64,000 bases of DNA from Micrococcus sp. EYE_212. Its GTDB lineage: Bacteria; Actinomycetota; Actinomycetes; Actinomycetales; Micrococcaceae. This document shows, one piece after another, positions 1-8,824 of the stretch. A program made the translations under genes and the position numbers. The notes under the pieces were generated by a model. That model did not search any database, was not told the DNA's origin, and saw only the letters and a list, made by a program, of their open reading frames with translations. The DNA lies in NCBI RefSeq assembly GCF_023147585.1, contig NZ_JAHXOZ010000002.1, positions 158,742-222,741 on the forward strand, given 5' to 3'. Each line of letters starts with the position of its first letter. Within the stretch, counting starts at the first letter, position 1.

Positions 1-819
1 GCCGAACACGGCCATGAAGGCCAGCCCGGAGAGCTTCACGGCGCAGCCCGCGCCCAGCAGCAGCCCGGCCAGCAGGCGCCAGGGCCGCCAGCCCAGCCAC
101 GGGCCGGTGGCGAGGGGGTCGGGGTGGCCGCGCCCGACGTCGCGGGCGATGCGCGCGGCCAGCTGCCGCCGCCCGTGCACGCGGTCCGCCAGGAGTGCCG
201 CGAAGGCGGCGATCACGAAGAAGGAGAGGAACATGTCCAGCAGGCCGATGCGGGACATCACCAGGTGGTGGCCCTCGGTGGCGAGCAGCAGCCCGGCGAC
301 GGCGCCGAGGGCGACGGAGCGGAACAGGTGCTGGGCGATCAGCGTGGTGATCAGCACGGAGAGCGTGCCCGCCACCGCCGCGCTGAACCGCCATCCCACG
401 CCGTTGTCCGCGCCGAAAGCCAGCATGCCCAGGCCGATCAGCCACTTGCCCAGCGGCGGGTGGACCACGTAGGCGGGGTCGGGGAGCGGCTCGGCCTCGC
501 CGCGGGCGAAGGCGTCGTTCACGTCCTCCTCCCAGCGGCGCTCGTAGCCGGACTCCAGGAGGGAGTAGGCGTCCTTGGGGTAGTAGGTCTCGTCGAAGAT
601 CAGCTGGTCCGGGAAGCCCAGGTTGGTGAAGCGGACGACGGCGGCCAGCGCCGTGACCAGCAGCGGCACGATCCAGTGCCAGCGGGTCAGCGCCGCGTCG
701 GGGACGCCCAGGCGCTCGCGGAGGGCGGGCGCGGAGAACGGCGCGCGACGGGCGGCATGCGCCCCCCGAGGGACGGCAGGGCCGGACGACGGGCGCGAGG
801 CGAGGGCGGAGGCGGGCAC
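1..819 (-). CDS. pmt: Protein O-mannosyltransferase (dolichyl-phosphate-mannose-protein mannosyltransferase), N-terminal part
   Basis: A GT-C membrane enzyme that moves mannose from polyprenyl-phosphate-mannose onto exported proteins. The 273 visible codons run off the left edge, so the C-terminal half is missing. After a proline/alanine-rich cytoplasmic head a first membrane segment lies near residues 49-66. It is followed by the family's outer loop with the acidic pair FDETYY (D76, E77), then GHHLVMSRIGLLDMF and further hydrophobic segments. The GTG at 819 is the first possible start after an in-frame stop, and TAGCAT at 826-831 ends 6 bases before it, so the mRNA is probably leaderless. 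A pmt gene beside rsmI is a known actinobacterial arrangement; here one extra glycosyltransferase sits between them. Confidence 0.9.
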   Translation of the reverse strand, partial: MPASALASRPSSGPAVPRGAHAARRAPFSAPALRERLGVPDAALTRWHWIVPLLVTALAAVVRFTNLGFPDQLIFDETYYPKDAYSLLESGYERRWEEDVNDAFARGEAEPLPDPAYVVHPPLGKWLIGLGMLAFGADNGVGWRFSAAVAGTLSVLITTLIAQHLFRSVALGAVAGLLLATEGHHLVMSRIGLLDMFLSFFVIAAFAALLADRVHGRRQLAARIARDVGRGHPDPLATGPWLGWRPWRLLAGLLLGAGCAVKLSGLAFMAVFG

Positions 820-825
820 GCGCCC

Positions 826-831
826 ATGCTA
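826..831 (-). promoter_or_regulatory. -10 element TAGCAT for leaderless pmt
   Basis: TAGCAT fits the actinobacterial TANNNT -10 consensus and ends 6 bases before the pmt GTG. The start of transcription would fall on or next to the start codon. No clear -35 is visible. Confidence 0.6.
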
Positions 832-875
832 CGGGGGCGGTGCGGCGGGGCGGGGGCCGAGGCTGACGCCTCGAC

Positions 876-1748
876 TCAGGTCAAGACGATGGGGAGGCGC
901 TTGCGCACCGGGGCTGGCAGATGGGACGCCGCCCGCAGGATCTGCTCCTTGTGCGGACGAAGGCGGTACTTCACCGCGCCGACGGCGTCGCCCTTCCGCT
1001 CCCGCCACGTCCGCTGCCAGCCGCCGAACGGGCTGCGGACCCTCACGTGGTACTTGTCCAGCAACGCCTCCGGCACCAGTTCCTGACCCACGCCCCAGCG
1101 CTCGGCGAACCGGGCGATGCCCAGCTCCTTGTCCGGGTATCCCGTGAAGTGCATGACGAACGAATCGGCCAGGGACGTCTCGTAGTAATGGCCTCGCGAG
1201 TTGAGCTCGCGGTGCCCGACGATGCGGACGGAATGCTCGTGACCGCGGGTGCGGATGACCCACCACATCTGGTCCTGGTCTCCGTTCGTGAAGAGCCCGT
1301 CGCGGTTGTCATCCCACCAGGCCCGCACCTCGGTGAGGTCCGCCGTGGCCGTCTCCTCCACGATCGCCCGCCCGACCTCGTCGTTGCGGATGAGCATGAC
1401 GCCCGTGTTGATGCGGGACCAGAACCCATTGGGCTCGAGAGGGCCCTCGGCGATCACCAGGCTGATCCCGTCCCGCTCCGCGTCTGCGATGAGGTCCTGG
1501 ATGTTCGTGGCCGCGAAGTCCGTGACGAAGGCGTCGTCGTCAAGCCAGACGAGCCAGTCGTACATCGGCAGCAGGCGGCGCAGGATGGAGACCTTGTAGT
1601 CGAACTTCGAGCGGATCTCCGGGTCGATGCCCGTCTCCAGGCGGAAATCCATGCCGTGTTCGCGGGCGTAGATCGCGTGGTTCAGGTAGGAGCGCAGGCG
1701 GATCTCATCCCCGCCGGAGGTGATGCAGATGCGCGGGAGGTCATTCAT
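876..1748 (-). CDS. GT34-like (GMA12/MNN10-type) glycosyltransferase
   Basis: A 290-residue soluble GT-A glycosyltransferase that resembles the galactosyl/mannosyl transferase GMA12/MNN10 family. Visible motifs, in family order, are the DXD-type metal site LDDDAFV (residues 69-75), NTGVMLIRN (114-122), DQDQMWW (157-163) and HFTGYPDK (200-207). The ATG at 1748 is preceded by GGAAGG at Shine-Dalgarno distance. The open frame continues upstream, but that extension overlaps rsmI antisense and shows no family features. It lies between pmt and rsmI, which are normally direct neighbours, so it looks inserted; it may elongate O-mannosyl glycans or cell-wall glycans. Donor and acceptor cannot be read from the sequence. 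Confidence 0.75.
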   Translation of the reverse strand: MNDLPRICITSGGDEIRLRSYLNHAIYAREHGMDFRLETGIDPEIRSKFDYKVSILRRLLPMYDWLVWLDDDAFVTDFAATNIQDLIADAERDGISLVIAEGPLEPNGFWSRINTGVMLIRNDEVGRAIVEETATADLTEVRAWWDDNRDGLFTNGDQDQMWWVIRTRGHEHSVRIVGHRELNSRGHYYETSLADSFVMHFTGYPDKELGIARFAERWGVGQELVPEALLDKYHVRVRSPFGGWQRTWRERKGDAVGAVKYRLRPHKEQILRAASHLPAPVRKRLPIVLT

Positions 1749-1792
1749 GGTCCGGGGCCTTCCGACGGCTGAATGGGGCGGGGAGATGCCCC

Positions 1793-1798
1793 TACGAT
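1793..1798 (+). promoter_or_regulatory. -10 element TACGAT for leaderless rsmI
   Basis: TACGAT ends 8 bases before the rsmI ATG at 1807. There is no Shine-Dalgarno sequence in that gap. Confidence 0.6.
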
Positions 1799-1806
1799 CT
1801 TGACAC

Positions 1807-2706
1807 ATGGCACCCCTTCCCCCTGGCTCCGCGGCGGGCTCCTCCGCCGGCCGCCTCGTCCTCGCCGCCACCCCCATCGGCAACCTCGGCGACGCCTCCC
1901 AGCGCCTGCGGGACCTGCTCGCCGAGGCCGACGTCATCGCCGCCGAGGACACGCGCACGGCCCGGCGGCTGTGCCAGGGACTCGGCGTGACCCCCGTCGG
2001 CCGCCTCATGGCGCACCACGAGCACAACGAGGAGGCCTCCGCGCGGGGGCTGCTGGAGCAGGTGCGCGCCGGCGCGACCGTGGTCATGGTGTCCGATGCC
2101 GGCATGCCCACGGTGTCCGACCCGGGCTACCGGCTGGTTGCCGCCGCGGTCGCCGAGGGGATCCCCGTGACGTGCGCGCCCGGGCCGAGTGCGGTCACCA
2201 CGGCGCTTGCCCTGTCCGGCATGCCCACGGACCGCTTCGCCTTCGACGGCTTCCTGCCCCGCAAGGACGGCGACCGGCGCCGTCGCTTCGAGGAGATCCG
2301 GGGCGAGGCGCGGACGGTGGTGTACTTCGAGTCGCCGCAGCGGATCGCGGGGGCACTCGCCTTGCTGGCCGAGACGCTGGGACCGCAGCGGCCGGTGTGC
2401 GTGGCAAGGGAGCTGACCAAGCTGCACGAGGAGGTCGTGCGCGGCCCCGCGCAGGAGGTCCTCGCCTGGGCGCGGGAGCGCGAGGCGAGCGAGGGTGGGA
2501 TCCGGGGGGAGATCGTGCTCGTGGTGGGACCCGCGTCGGCCACGGAAGGAGCCGAGGAGGTCAGCGAGGTGGACGCCGTCGCCGAGGTCGGCGTGCTGGT
2601 GGCCTCGGGCACCCGCCTCAAGGAGGCCGTGGCCGCCGTCGCCGGGGCGCACGGGCTGCGCAGCCGGGATCTCTACCAGGCGGTGCTGGCGGCGCGCGCT
2701 GGCTAG
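1807..2706 (+). CDS. rsmI: 16S rRNA (cytidine1402-2'-O)-methyltransferase RsmI
   Basis: A SAM-dependent enzyme that 2'-O-methylates C1402 of 16S rRNA in the decoding centre. The 299 residues are close to the family length. Family signatures are ATPIGNLGDAS near residue 22, AEDTRTARRL near 44, MVSDAGMPTVSDPGYRL near 96-112 and ELTKLHEEVVRG near 200. The ATG at 1807 has no Shine-Dalgarno but has TACGAT 8 bases upstream, which points to a leaderless transcript. It is transcribed away from the pmt side. Confidence 0.95.
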   Translation: MAPLPPGSAAGSSAGRLVLAATPIGNLGDASQRLRDLLAEADVIAAEDTRTARRLCQGLGVTPVGRLMAHHEHNEEASARGLLEQVRAGATVVMVSDAGMPTVSDPGYRLVAAAVAEGIPVTCAPGPSAVTTALALSGMPTDRFAFDGFLPRKDGDRRRRFEEIRGEARTVVYFESPQRIAGALALLAETLGPQRPVCVARELTKLHEEVVRGPAQEVLAWAREREASEGGIRGEIVLVVGPASATEGAEEVSEVDAVAEVGVLVASGTRLKEAVAAVAGAHGLRSRDLYQAVLAARAG

Positions 2707-2825
2707 GATCCCAGGTGGGCGCCGCGTGCCGCGCGCGTCGGAATAGGACGGGTCACCAGGCGGTTGACCTGCGCGTGTGCGGGATGCCGTTCGGCCCCCG
2801 CGACCGAGTTGAAAGAGGTGCACCC

Positions 2826-4349
2826 ATGACCGTGACCCCCGAGCAGGAGAAGGCCCTCCTGGAGTCCGTCCCCACGGGCCTGCTGATCGACGGCGAGTGG
2901 CGTGACGCCTCCTCCGGCAAGACCTTCGACGTGAAGGATCCGGCCACCGGCAAGGTCATCGCGAGCCTGCAGGACGCGAACTCCGACGACGCCATGGCCG
3001 CCTTCGACGCCGCGTGCGCCGCGCAGGCCGACTGGGCCCGCACCCCGGCCCGCGAGCGCGCGGACATCCTCCGCCGCGCCTACGACATGATCAACGAGCG
3101 CGCCGAGGACTTCGCGCTGCTCATGACCCTCGAGATGGGCAAGCCGCTGGCCGAGGCCCGCGGTGAGGTCGTCTACGGCAACGGGTTCCTCCGCTGGTTC
3201 TCCGAGGAGGCCGTCCGCCACTACGGGCGCACCCTCACCATGCCGGAGGGCACCCTGAAGATGCAGGTGCACCACAAGCCGGTCGGCCCGTGCCTGCTCA
3301 TCACCCCCTGGAACTTCCCGCTGGCCATGGCCACGCGCAAGGTCGGCCCCGCCGTCGCCGCCGGCTGCACCATGGTGCTCAAGGCCGCCAAGCTGACCCC
3401 GCTCACCACCCAGCTCTTCGCCCAGGTGATGCTGGAGGCCGGCCTGCCCAAGGGCGTCCTCAACGTGGTCTCCGGCTCCTCCGCTTCGGCCATCTCCGGC
3501 CCGATCATGCAGGACCCGCGCCTGCGCAAGGTGTCCTTCACCGGCTCCACCCCGGTGGGCGTGCGCCTGATGAAGGACGCCGCGGACAACGTGCTGCGCA
3601 CCTCCATGGAGCTCGGCGGCAACGCCCCGCTCATCGTCTTCGAGGACGCGGACGTCGACGCCGCCGTCGAGGGCGCCTTCGCAGCCAAGATGCGCAACAT
3701 GGGCGAGGCCTGCACCGCGGCCAACCGCTTCCTCGTGCACGAGGACGTCGCCGAGGAGTTCACGCAGAAGTTCGTCGCCAAGCTGGAGGCCCTCAAGCCC
3801 CTGCGCGGCACCGATCCGGAGTCCACGCTCGGCCCGATCATCTCCGAGGACGCCCGCGAGGACATCCACGCGCTCGTCAGCGAGGCCGTCGAGGCCGGTG
3901 CCGAGGTGCTCACCGGCGGGCAGAAGATCGAGGGCGACGGCTACTTCTACGCGCCCACCGCGCTGAAGGTCCAGAAGGGCAACCCGATCCTGAAGCAGGA
4001 GATCTTCGGCCCCGTGGCCCCGATCGTCACCTTCTCCACTGAGCAGGAGGCCATCGAGATGGCCAACGACACCGAGTACGGCCTGGCCTCCTACCTGTTC
4101 ACCCGCGACTACACCCGCATGTACCGCGTGGCCGAACAGATCGAGTTCGGCCTCATGGGCTACAACGTGGGCGTCATCTCCAACCCGGCGGCCCCGTTCG
4201 GCGGCATGAAGCAGTCCGGCCTCGGCCGCGAGGGCGGCGCCGAGGGCATCGAGGAGTACACCACGGTGCAGTACATCGGCATCGCCGACCCCTACGCGGA
4301 CGCGCCGGCCCCGGCCGCTCCGCAGGACGGCGCGGTCAACGCCGACTGA
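2826..4349 (+). CDS. gabD: NAD(P)-dependent succinate-semialdehyde dehydrogenase
   Basis: An aldehyde dehydrogenase of 507 residues that most likely oxidises succinic semialdehyde to succinate in GABA breakdown. Seen are the cofactor region ITPWNFPLAM, FTGSTPVGVRLM, ELGGNAP with general base E262, GEACTAANR with catalytic C296, and QEIFGPVAP near the C-terminus. GEACTAANR is typical of the GabD subgroup. The ATG at 2826 follows GAAAGAGGTG at good distance; the open frame before it is a shadow of rsmI. It stands alone, with a strong hairpin after the stop. Substrate preference is inferred from the family. Confidence 0.9.
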   Translation: MTVTPEQEKALLESVPTGLLIDGEWRDASSGKTFDVKDPATGKVIASLQDANSDDAMAAFDAACAAQADWARTPARERADILRRAYDMINERAEDFALLMTLEMGKPLAEARGEVVYGNGFLRWFSEEAVRHYGRTLTMPEGTLKMQVHHKPVGPCLLITPWNFPLAMATRKVGPAVAAGCTMVLKAAKLTPLTTQLFAQVMLEAGLPKGVLNVVSGSSASAISGPIMQDPRLRKVSFTGSTPVGVRLMKDAADNVLRTSMELGGNAPLIVFEDADVDAAVEGAFAAKMRNMGEACTAANRFLVHEDVAEEFTQKFVAKLEALKPLRGTDPESTLGPIISEDAREDIHALVSEAVEAGAEVLTGGQKIEGDGYFYAPTALKVQKGNPILKQEIFGPVAPIVTFSTEQEAIEMANDTEYGLASYLFTRDYTRMYRVAEQIEFGLMGYNVGVISNPAAPFGGMKQSGLGREGGAEGIEEYTTVQYIGIADPYADAPAPAAPQDGAVNAD

Positions 4350-4369
4350 CCTCTCGCCGAGCGCATGAC

Positions 4370-4409
4370 GCGGCCCGCCGCCCCCGGAATGCACGGGGCG
4401 GCGGGCCGC
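4370..4409 (+). terminator. Hairpin terminator after gabD
   Basis: A perfect 15-bp GC-only stem (4370-4384 with 4395-4409) and a 10-base loop lie 20 bases after the gabD stop. No T-run follows, which is usual in GC-rich actinobacteria. Confidence 0.8.
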
Positions 4410-4453
4410 CGTGCCGTTCACGGCCGCCGGGCTATCCTCCGAGGGGGGAAGCC

Positions 4454-4960
4454 GTGAAGAACCTCGCCCGCCGTGCCGCGCTCGCCGCGGCGGTGCCGGC
4501 CGTGACTGCCCTCGACGCCTGGCGCTGCCGGGGCCGGGACACCGCCGACCTCGCCTCCGACGTCACCGTCTGCGTCAAGACGTTCGAGCGACCGGCCGTC
4601 ATGGCCCGCTTCGTGCGCAGCACCCGGCGGATCTTCTCCGGGCTGCCCGTGGTGGCCAAGGCCCCGCAGGTGTACCTGGCGCGCACGGCGTCCCTCCGGA
4701 AGGTGGGGTGGGACGAGGACCTCCGCATGGTCGACCACCGGGACTTCTTCTCTCGGGCCAGCGGCACGCTCGTGTTCGTCACGGCGCCGTTCCCCGCGTA
4801 CCACTCCCGTCCCCCGTGGAACCGCTTCTTCACGGAGCATCGGAACGACGTCGAGGGAGACTTCTCACTGCTGCACCGCAAGTGGAGCGATCGCGCCGCA
4901 GCGGGGGCCCCGGTGCGTCCGCGGCCGGCGCCGGTCGGCTCGTTGACGTCCGACCTCTGA
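4454..4960 (+). pseudogene. Internally deleted GT2-type glycosyltransferase remnant
   Basis: This 168-residue frame joins the two ends of a GT2 glycosyltransferase and lacks the middle. Residues 34-57 (VTVCVKTFERPAVMARFVRS) look like the first strand and helix of a beta-1,4-GalNAc-transferase-type GT-A domain. After VVAK it continues at once with a C-terminal-type stretch, VYLARTASLRKVGWDEDLR, then DHRDFFSRA. The nucleotide-binding half and the DXD metal site, roughly 120 residues in intact relatives, are absent, so catalysis is unlikely. The join is in frame, the GTG has GAGGGGGGAA in front and TATCCT (4433-4438) upstream, so a short protein may still be made. Family assignment is by recognition only. 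Confidence 0.6.
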
Positions 4961-4984
4961 GCCGTGCCGTCACGGCCGTGAACC

Positions 4985-4990
4985 TACAGT
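4985..4990 (+). promoter_or_regulatory. -10 element TACAGT for leaderless tatD
   Basis: TACAGT ends 7 bases before the ATG at 4998. This spacing selects that ATG over the in-frame GTG codons at 4989 and 4992, which overlap or touch the -10 box. Confidence 0.6.
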
Positions 4991-4997
4991 GGTGGGC

Positions 4998-6014
4998 ATG
5001 ACCGACCCGCATGCCCCCCGATCGACTGCCCCGCACTCCGACAACGCGGATCACGAGGCCGGCGTTCCGGTGGCCTATCGGCCGCCCTCGATCTCGGACT
5101 CCGTGGCAGCGGACGACGCAGGGACCGGACCCCGCCGCGACGCGCGGGAGGAGAAGTCGGGACGCCGGCGCCGTCTCGAGTACCCGCCCGCCCCGGAGCC
5201 GTTGCCGGTGGCCGTGGTGGACAACCACACGCATCTGGACTTCCGGGACGGCCTGGTCCGCGTGGACGTGCATCAGGCCATGGACGCCTCGGAGGCTGTC
5301 GGTGTGGTCGGTGCGGTGCAGGTGGGGTGCGACGTCGAGTCGGCCCGCTTCACGGTGGAGGCGATCGAGGCCGAGCCGCGGCTGCTGGGTGCCGTGGCCA
5401 TCCACCCGAACGACGCCGCCCGGCACGCCGAGCGCGGCGACCTGGACGCGGCGCTCGCGGTGATCGAAGAGCTCGCACGGCACCCCCGGGTGCGCGCGGT
5501 GGGGGAGACGGGACTCGACTACTTCCGCACGCAGGACGAAGCGGGCCAGGCCGCTCAGCACGAGGCCTTCCGCTGGCACATCCGCCTGGCCCGCGCCCTC
5601 GGCAAGGCGCTGCAGATCCACGACCGGGACGCGCACGACGACGTCGTCCGGATCCTGCTCGAGGAGGAGGCCGACGGCGGCCTGCCGCCCCACGTCGTGT
5701 TCCACTACTTCTCCGGGGGACCCGAACTGGCGCAGACGTGCATCGAGCACGGGTGGCACATGAGCTTCGCCGGGCCCGTCACGTTCAAGGCCAACGACGC
5801 ACTGCGCGATGCGCTGCGTCTGGCACCTGCGGAGCTGCTGCTGGTGGAGACCGACGCTCCCTTCCTCACCCCGCACCCGCACCGCGGCCGACCCAACGCG
5901 CCCTACCTGATCCCACTGACCCTGCGGGGCATGGCGGAAACGCGGGGCGAGGACGTGGCCGACCTGGGACGGGCCGTGATGGTCAACACCACTCGGGTCT
6001 ACGGCGAGTGCTGA
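4998..6014 (+). CDS. tatD: TatD-family metal-dependent hydrolase (putative DNase)
   Basis: A TIM-barrel metallohydrolase of the TatD/YcfH family with 3'-5' exonuclease-type activity in characterised members. Metal-site motifs are HTHLD (residues 77-81), VGETGLDY with E170, QIHDRDAHDD, FHYFSG and VETDAPFLTP. It has 338 residues, longer than usual because of a proline/arginine-rich N-terminal extension of about 70 residues with no recognisable domain. The start at 4998 is chosen from the -10 spacing. TatD ahead of rsmA and ispE is the ordinary actinobacterial order, although a transporter gene now lies between them. Confidence 0.9.
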   Translation: MTDPHAPRSTAPHSDNADHEAGVPVAYRPPSISDSVAADDAGTGPRRDAREEKSGRRRRLEYPPAPEPLPVAVVDNHTHLDFRDGLVRVDVHQAMDASEAVGVVGAVQVGCDVESARFTVEAIEAEPRLLGAVAIHPNDAARHAERGDLDAALAVIEELARHPRVRAVGETGLDYFRTQDEAGQAAQHEAFRWHIRLARALGKALQIHDRDAHDDVVRILLEEEADGGLPPHVVFHYFSGGPELAQTCIEHGWHMSFAGPVTFKANDALRDALRLAPAELLLVETDAPFLTPHPHRGRPNAPYLIPLTLRGMAETRGEDVADLGRAVMVNTTRVYGEC

Positions 6015-6029
6015 TCCAGGTACTCCGCC

Positions 6030-6035
6030 TACGAT
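6030..6035 (+). promoter_or_regulatory. -10 element TACGAT for leaderless ABC transporter gene
   Basis: TACGAT ends 7 bases before the GTG at 6043. It covers part of the ATG at 6034, so that ATG is unlikely to be in the mRNA. Confidence 0.55.
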
Positions 6036-6042
6036 GGATCGC

Positions 6043-7854
6043 GTGCTGACCCGATTCCTGAAGAGGCGACTCCCGGACGGGACGCAGTACCTCGTCGACC
6101 GGGGCATGCGCATCCGCCTGGTGTTCGTCGTGCTCGGCTCCATCGTCGTCGCGCTCCTGGAGATGGCGGCGCTGGCTTCCATCCTGCCGCTCGTGAACCT
6201 CCTGACCTCCGGGAAGACCGGCGTCCCCGTCCTCGAGGGCCTGCTGGCGAGCTGGGGCGCGACCACGGTGGGCAGGCAGGCCCTCGCGTTTTCCGGGATC
6301 ATCGTGGTGGCGTTCCTCCTCAAGGCCGTGCTCGTCCTGGCCTTCCGCTGGTGGACCATGGGGTTCACCAACCGGAACCTGATCGAAACCTCGTCCAAGC
6401 TCCTCCGGTACTACCTGCGCGCCGACTACGGCCTGCATCTGACCCGCACGGTGGGCACGCTGGTGAACAATGTCACCGGTACATCCACCATGGCGTACAC
6501 CGGGGTGATCAACGGCGCCGTCACCCTGCTGACCGAGGCGGTCACCCTCGTGGCCGTTGCGGTGGTGCTGGGCGTGTCCATGCCGCTGACGGCGCTGGGA
6601 ATGGCGGTCTACTTCCTGCTGGTCACCTTCGCGCTCAAGCAGTTCATCCGCCGCCCTGCCAGCAGGCTCGGCTGGATGCTGGTGACCACGGGCGAGGCCG
6701 CGAACACCGCCGCGCTGCAGGGCCTGGAGAACTACAAGGACGTGAAGATCCGGGGCAACGACTCGGCCTTCATGAACCAGTACCGCAACGCCCGCACCGC
6801 GGGCGCGGCCGCCACCCGGCTCAAGTTGATCCTCACGATGATGCCCCGGTACGTGCTCGAGGTGGCCTTCGTGGCCGCCATCGCCGGACTGGTGGCCTTC
6901 GCGTTCCTCTCCGGGCGAGGCGAGGAGGCCTTCGGCTCCCTCGCGCTCCTCGCCATGGCGGGCTTCCGCGTGCTCCCCTCGATGGCGGCCATCATGGCCA
7001 CGAGCAACGAGATCCGGACGTCCTGGCCGGCCTTCGAGCGCACAGTGTCGGAACTCAAGGACGCCCAGCCCGTGCTCGCCTCGGCAGACCGCGCGTACGA
7101 GCACATCGACTTCACGCGCTCCTTGGAGGTACGGGACGCGAGTTTCACCTACCCCGGCAAGGACGAGCCGGTCCTGAAGGACATCGACCTCACCATCCCG
7201 TTCGGCTCCTCCTACGCCTTCGTGGGCGGCAGCGGCGCCGGCAAGACCACGCTCATCGACCTGCTGATCGGCTTCCACCACGCGCAGGCCGGCGGCGTGT
7301 ACGTGGACGGGCAGAAGCTCGAGGCGAACCCGCGCGGCTGGTGGGACAACGTGGGGTTCGTCCCGCAGTCCGTCACCGTGGTCAACGGCACCGTGCTGCA
7401 CAACGTCCTGCTGGACACCGAGGCCGCCGAGACCGTGGACCGCTCCGAGGTGGAGCGCGTCCTCCGCGACGCCCAGCTCGGCGAGTGGCTGGACGCCTTG
7501 CCCGACGGCCTGGACACCGTCATCGGCGAGGGCGCCGTCGGCGTCTCCGGCGGCCAGCGCCAGCGCCTCGGCATCGCCCGCGCGCTGTACCGGCGCCCGC
7601 GGCTCCTCGTGCTGGACGAGGCGACGTCGGCGCTCGACAACCTCACGGAGCGCCGCGTGACGGACGTGATCCAGGCTCTCAGCGGGAGGATCACCGTGCT
7701 GGTGGTGGCCCACCGGCTCTCCACCGTGAAGCACTGCGATCAGATCGTCCTCATGGACCAGGGCCGCATCGCCGGCCAGGGGACCTTCCAGGGACTCCAG
7801 GAGACCAGCCCGGAGTTCCGCGAGCTCGTCGAGCTCGGCGACCTGTCCACGTGA
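6043..7854 (+). CDS. ABC exporter (membrane and ATPase fused), PglK-like lipid-linked glycan flippase candidate
   Basis: A half-size ABC exporter of 603 residues with about six membrane segments in the first 320 residues and an ATPase domain after residue 360. The ATPase shows Walker [10 protein letters not shown] (K401), Q-loop VPQS, signature VSGGQRQR (near 501), Walker [13 protein letters not shown] (near 522) and the H-loop AHRLST. Overall it resembles PglK-type flippases, which turn undecaprenyl-pyrophosphate oligosaccharides across the membrane. No Wzx-type flippase was seen in the window, so this is the best candidate for the nearby glycan; substrate is inferred. The GTG at 6043 (third codon after ATG 6034) is preferred because of the -10 box. 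Confidence 0.8.
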   Translation: MLTRFLKRRLPDGTQYLVDRGMRIRLVFVVLGSIVVALLEMAALASILPLVNLLTSGKTGVPVLEGLLASWGATTVGRQALAFSGIIVVAFLLKAVLVLAFRWWTMGFTNRNLIETSSKLLRYYLRADYGLHLTRTVGTLVNNVTGTSTMAYTGVINGAVTLLTEAVTLVAVAVVLGVSMPLTALGMAVYFLLVTFALKQFIRRPASRLGWMLVTTGEAANTAALQGLENYKDVKIRGNDSAFMNQYRNARTAGAAATRLKLILTMMPRYVLEVAFVAAIAGLVAFAFLSGRGEEAFGSLALLAMAGFRVLPSMAAIMATSNEIRTSWPAFERTVSELKDAQPVLASADRAYEHIDFTRSLEVRDASFTYPGKDEPVLKDIDLTIPFGSSYAFVGGSGAGKTTLIDLLIGFHHAQAGGVYVDGQKLEANPRGWWDNVGFVPQSVTVVNGTVLHNVLLDTEAAETVDRSEVERVLRDAQLGEWLDALPDGLDTVIGEGAVGVSGGQRQRLGIARALYRRPRLLVLDEATSALDNLTERRVTDVIQALSGRITVLVVAHRLSTVKHCDQIVLMDQGRIAGQGTFQGLQETSPEFRELVELGDLST

Positions 7855-7893
7855 TCCGGAGGCGCCCGCCCCTATCGCGTCCCGCTCCGCCGA

Positions 7894-7899
7894 TAGACT
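7894..7899 (+). promoter_or_regulatory. -10 element TAGACT for leaderless rsmA
   Basis: TAGACT ends 7 bases before the rsmA ATG at 7907. Confidence 0.6.
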
Positions 7900-7906
7900 C
7901 CCACGC

Positions 7907-8824
7907 ATGACCCAGCACCCCGAGGCACCCGCGCCGGCCCCGCTCCTCAGCGCAGCGGACGTGCGGCGCATCGCCGCGGAGCTGGACCTGCGCCCCACCA
8001 AGCAGTGGGGCCAGAACTTCGTGATCGATCCCAACACCATCCGGCGCATCGTGCAGGCGGCCGGAGTCGGCCCGGAGGAGCACGTGCTGGAGATCGGGCC
8101 CGGTCTCGGCTCCCTCACGCTGGGCCTGCTGGACGCCGCGTCCGCGGTCACCGCGGTGGAGATCGACCCGGTGACCGCCGCGCGGCTGCCCCGCACGGTG
8201 GCCGACTACCGGCCGGAGGCGGCGGACGCCCTCGCGGTGCTGCACGCGGACGCCATGACCCTCTCCGCGCACGAGCTGGACGCGGTCCGGCCCGCGGCCG
8301 CCGGCACGGGCCCCACGGCCCTCGTGGCCAACCTCCCGTACAACGTCGCCGTGCCCGTGCTGCTGCACGCGCTCGCGGTCCTGCCAGGACTGCGTCACGG
8401 ACTCGTGATGGTGCAGGACGAGGTCGCGGACCGCCTCGCCGCCCCGCCCGGCTCCCGGGTCTACGGCGTCCCCTCCGCCAAGGCCGCCTGGTACGCGGAC
8501 GTCCGCAAGGCCGGCGTGATCGGCACGCAGGTGTTCTGGCCCGCCCCGCGCATCCACTCCGGCCTCGTCGCCTTCACACGCCGCGAGCCCCCGGTCTCGG
8601 ACGTCGACCGCCAGGACGTGTTCGCCGCGGTGGACGCCGCGTTCTCCCAGCGCCGCAAGACCCTGCGGGCCGCCCTCGCGAGCTGGGCCGGCACGCCGGC
8701 GCTCGCGGAGGAGGCGCTCCGCGCCGCCGGCGTGGACCCCCGCGCGCGGGGCGAGCAGCTGGACATCGCCGCCTTCGCGCGCATCGCGCGGCACCGCCCT
8801 GCGGCAGGGGAGGCCCGCCCGTGA
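7907..8824 (+). CDS. rsmA: 16S rRNA (adenine1518-N6/adenine1519-N6)-dimethyltransferase RsmA (KsgA)
   Basis: Dimethylates two adjacent adenines in the 3'-terminal loop of 16S rRNA with SAM. The 305-residue protein has the family N-terminus [13 protein letters not shown]-binding [11 protein letters not shown], and the catalytic NLPYNVAVP motif; FSQRRKTLR marks the C-terminal domain. It has no Shine-Dalgarno; the TAGACT box 7 bases upstream suggests leaderless translation. Its stop overlaps the ispE start by 4 bases (GTGA), so the two genes form an operon with coupled translation. Confidence 0.95.
   Translation: MTQHPEAPAPAPLLSAADVRRIAAELDLRPTKQWGQNFVIDPNTIRRIVQAAGVGPEEHVLEIGPGLGSLTLGLLDAASAVTAVEIDPVTAARLPRTVADYRPEAADALAVLHADAMTLSAHELDAVRPAAAGTGPTALVANLPYNVAVPVLLHALAVLPGLRHGLVMVQDEVADRLAAPPGSRVYGVPSAKAAWYADVRKAGVIGTQVFWPAPRIHSGLVAFTRREPPVSDVDRQDVFAAVDAAFSQRRKTLRAALASWAGTPALAEEALRAAGVDPRARGEQLDIAAFARIARHRPAAGEARP

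Noticed and set aside
1773..4349. An apparent fusion protein of 858 codons ending in the aldehyde dehydrogenase
   Set aside because: The first 351 codons are an out-of-frame reading of rsmI; a ribosome site and ATG at 2826 start gabD.
2703..4421. Long minus-strand frame opposite gabD
   Set aside because: No family motifs; mirror of GC-biased codons of gabD.
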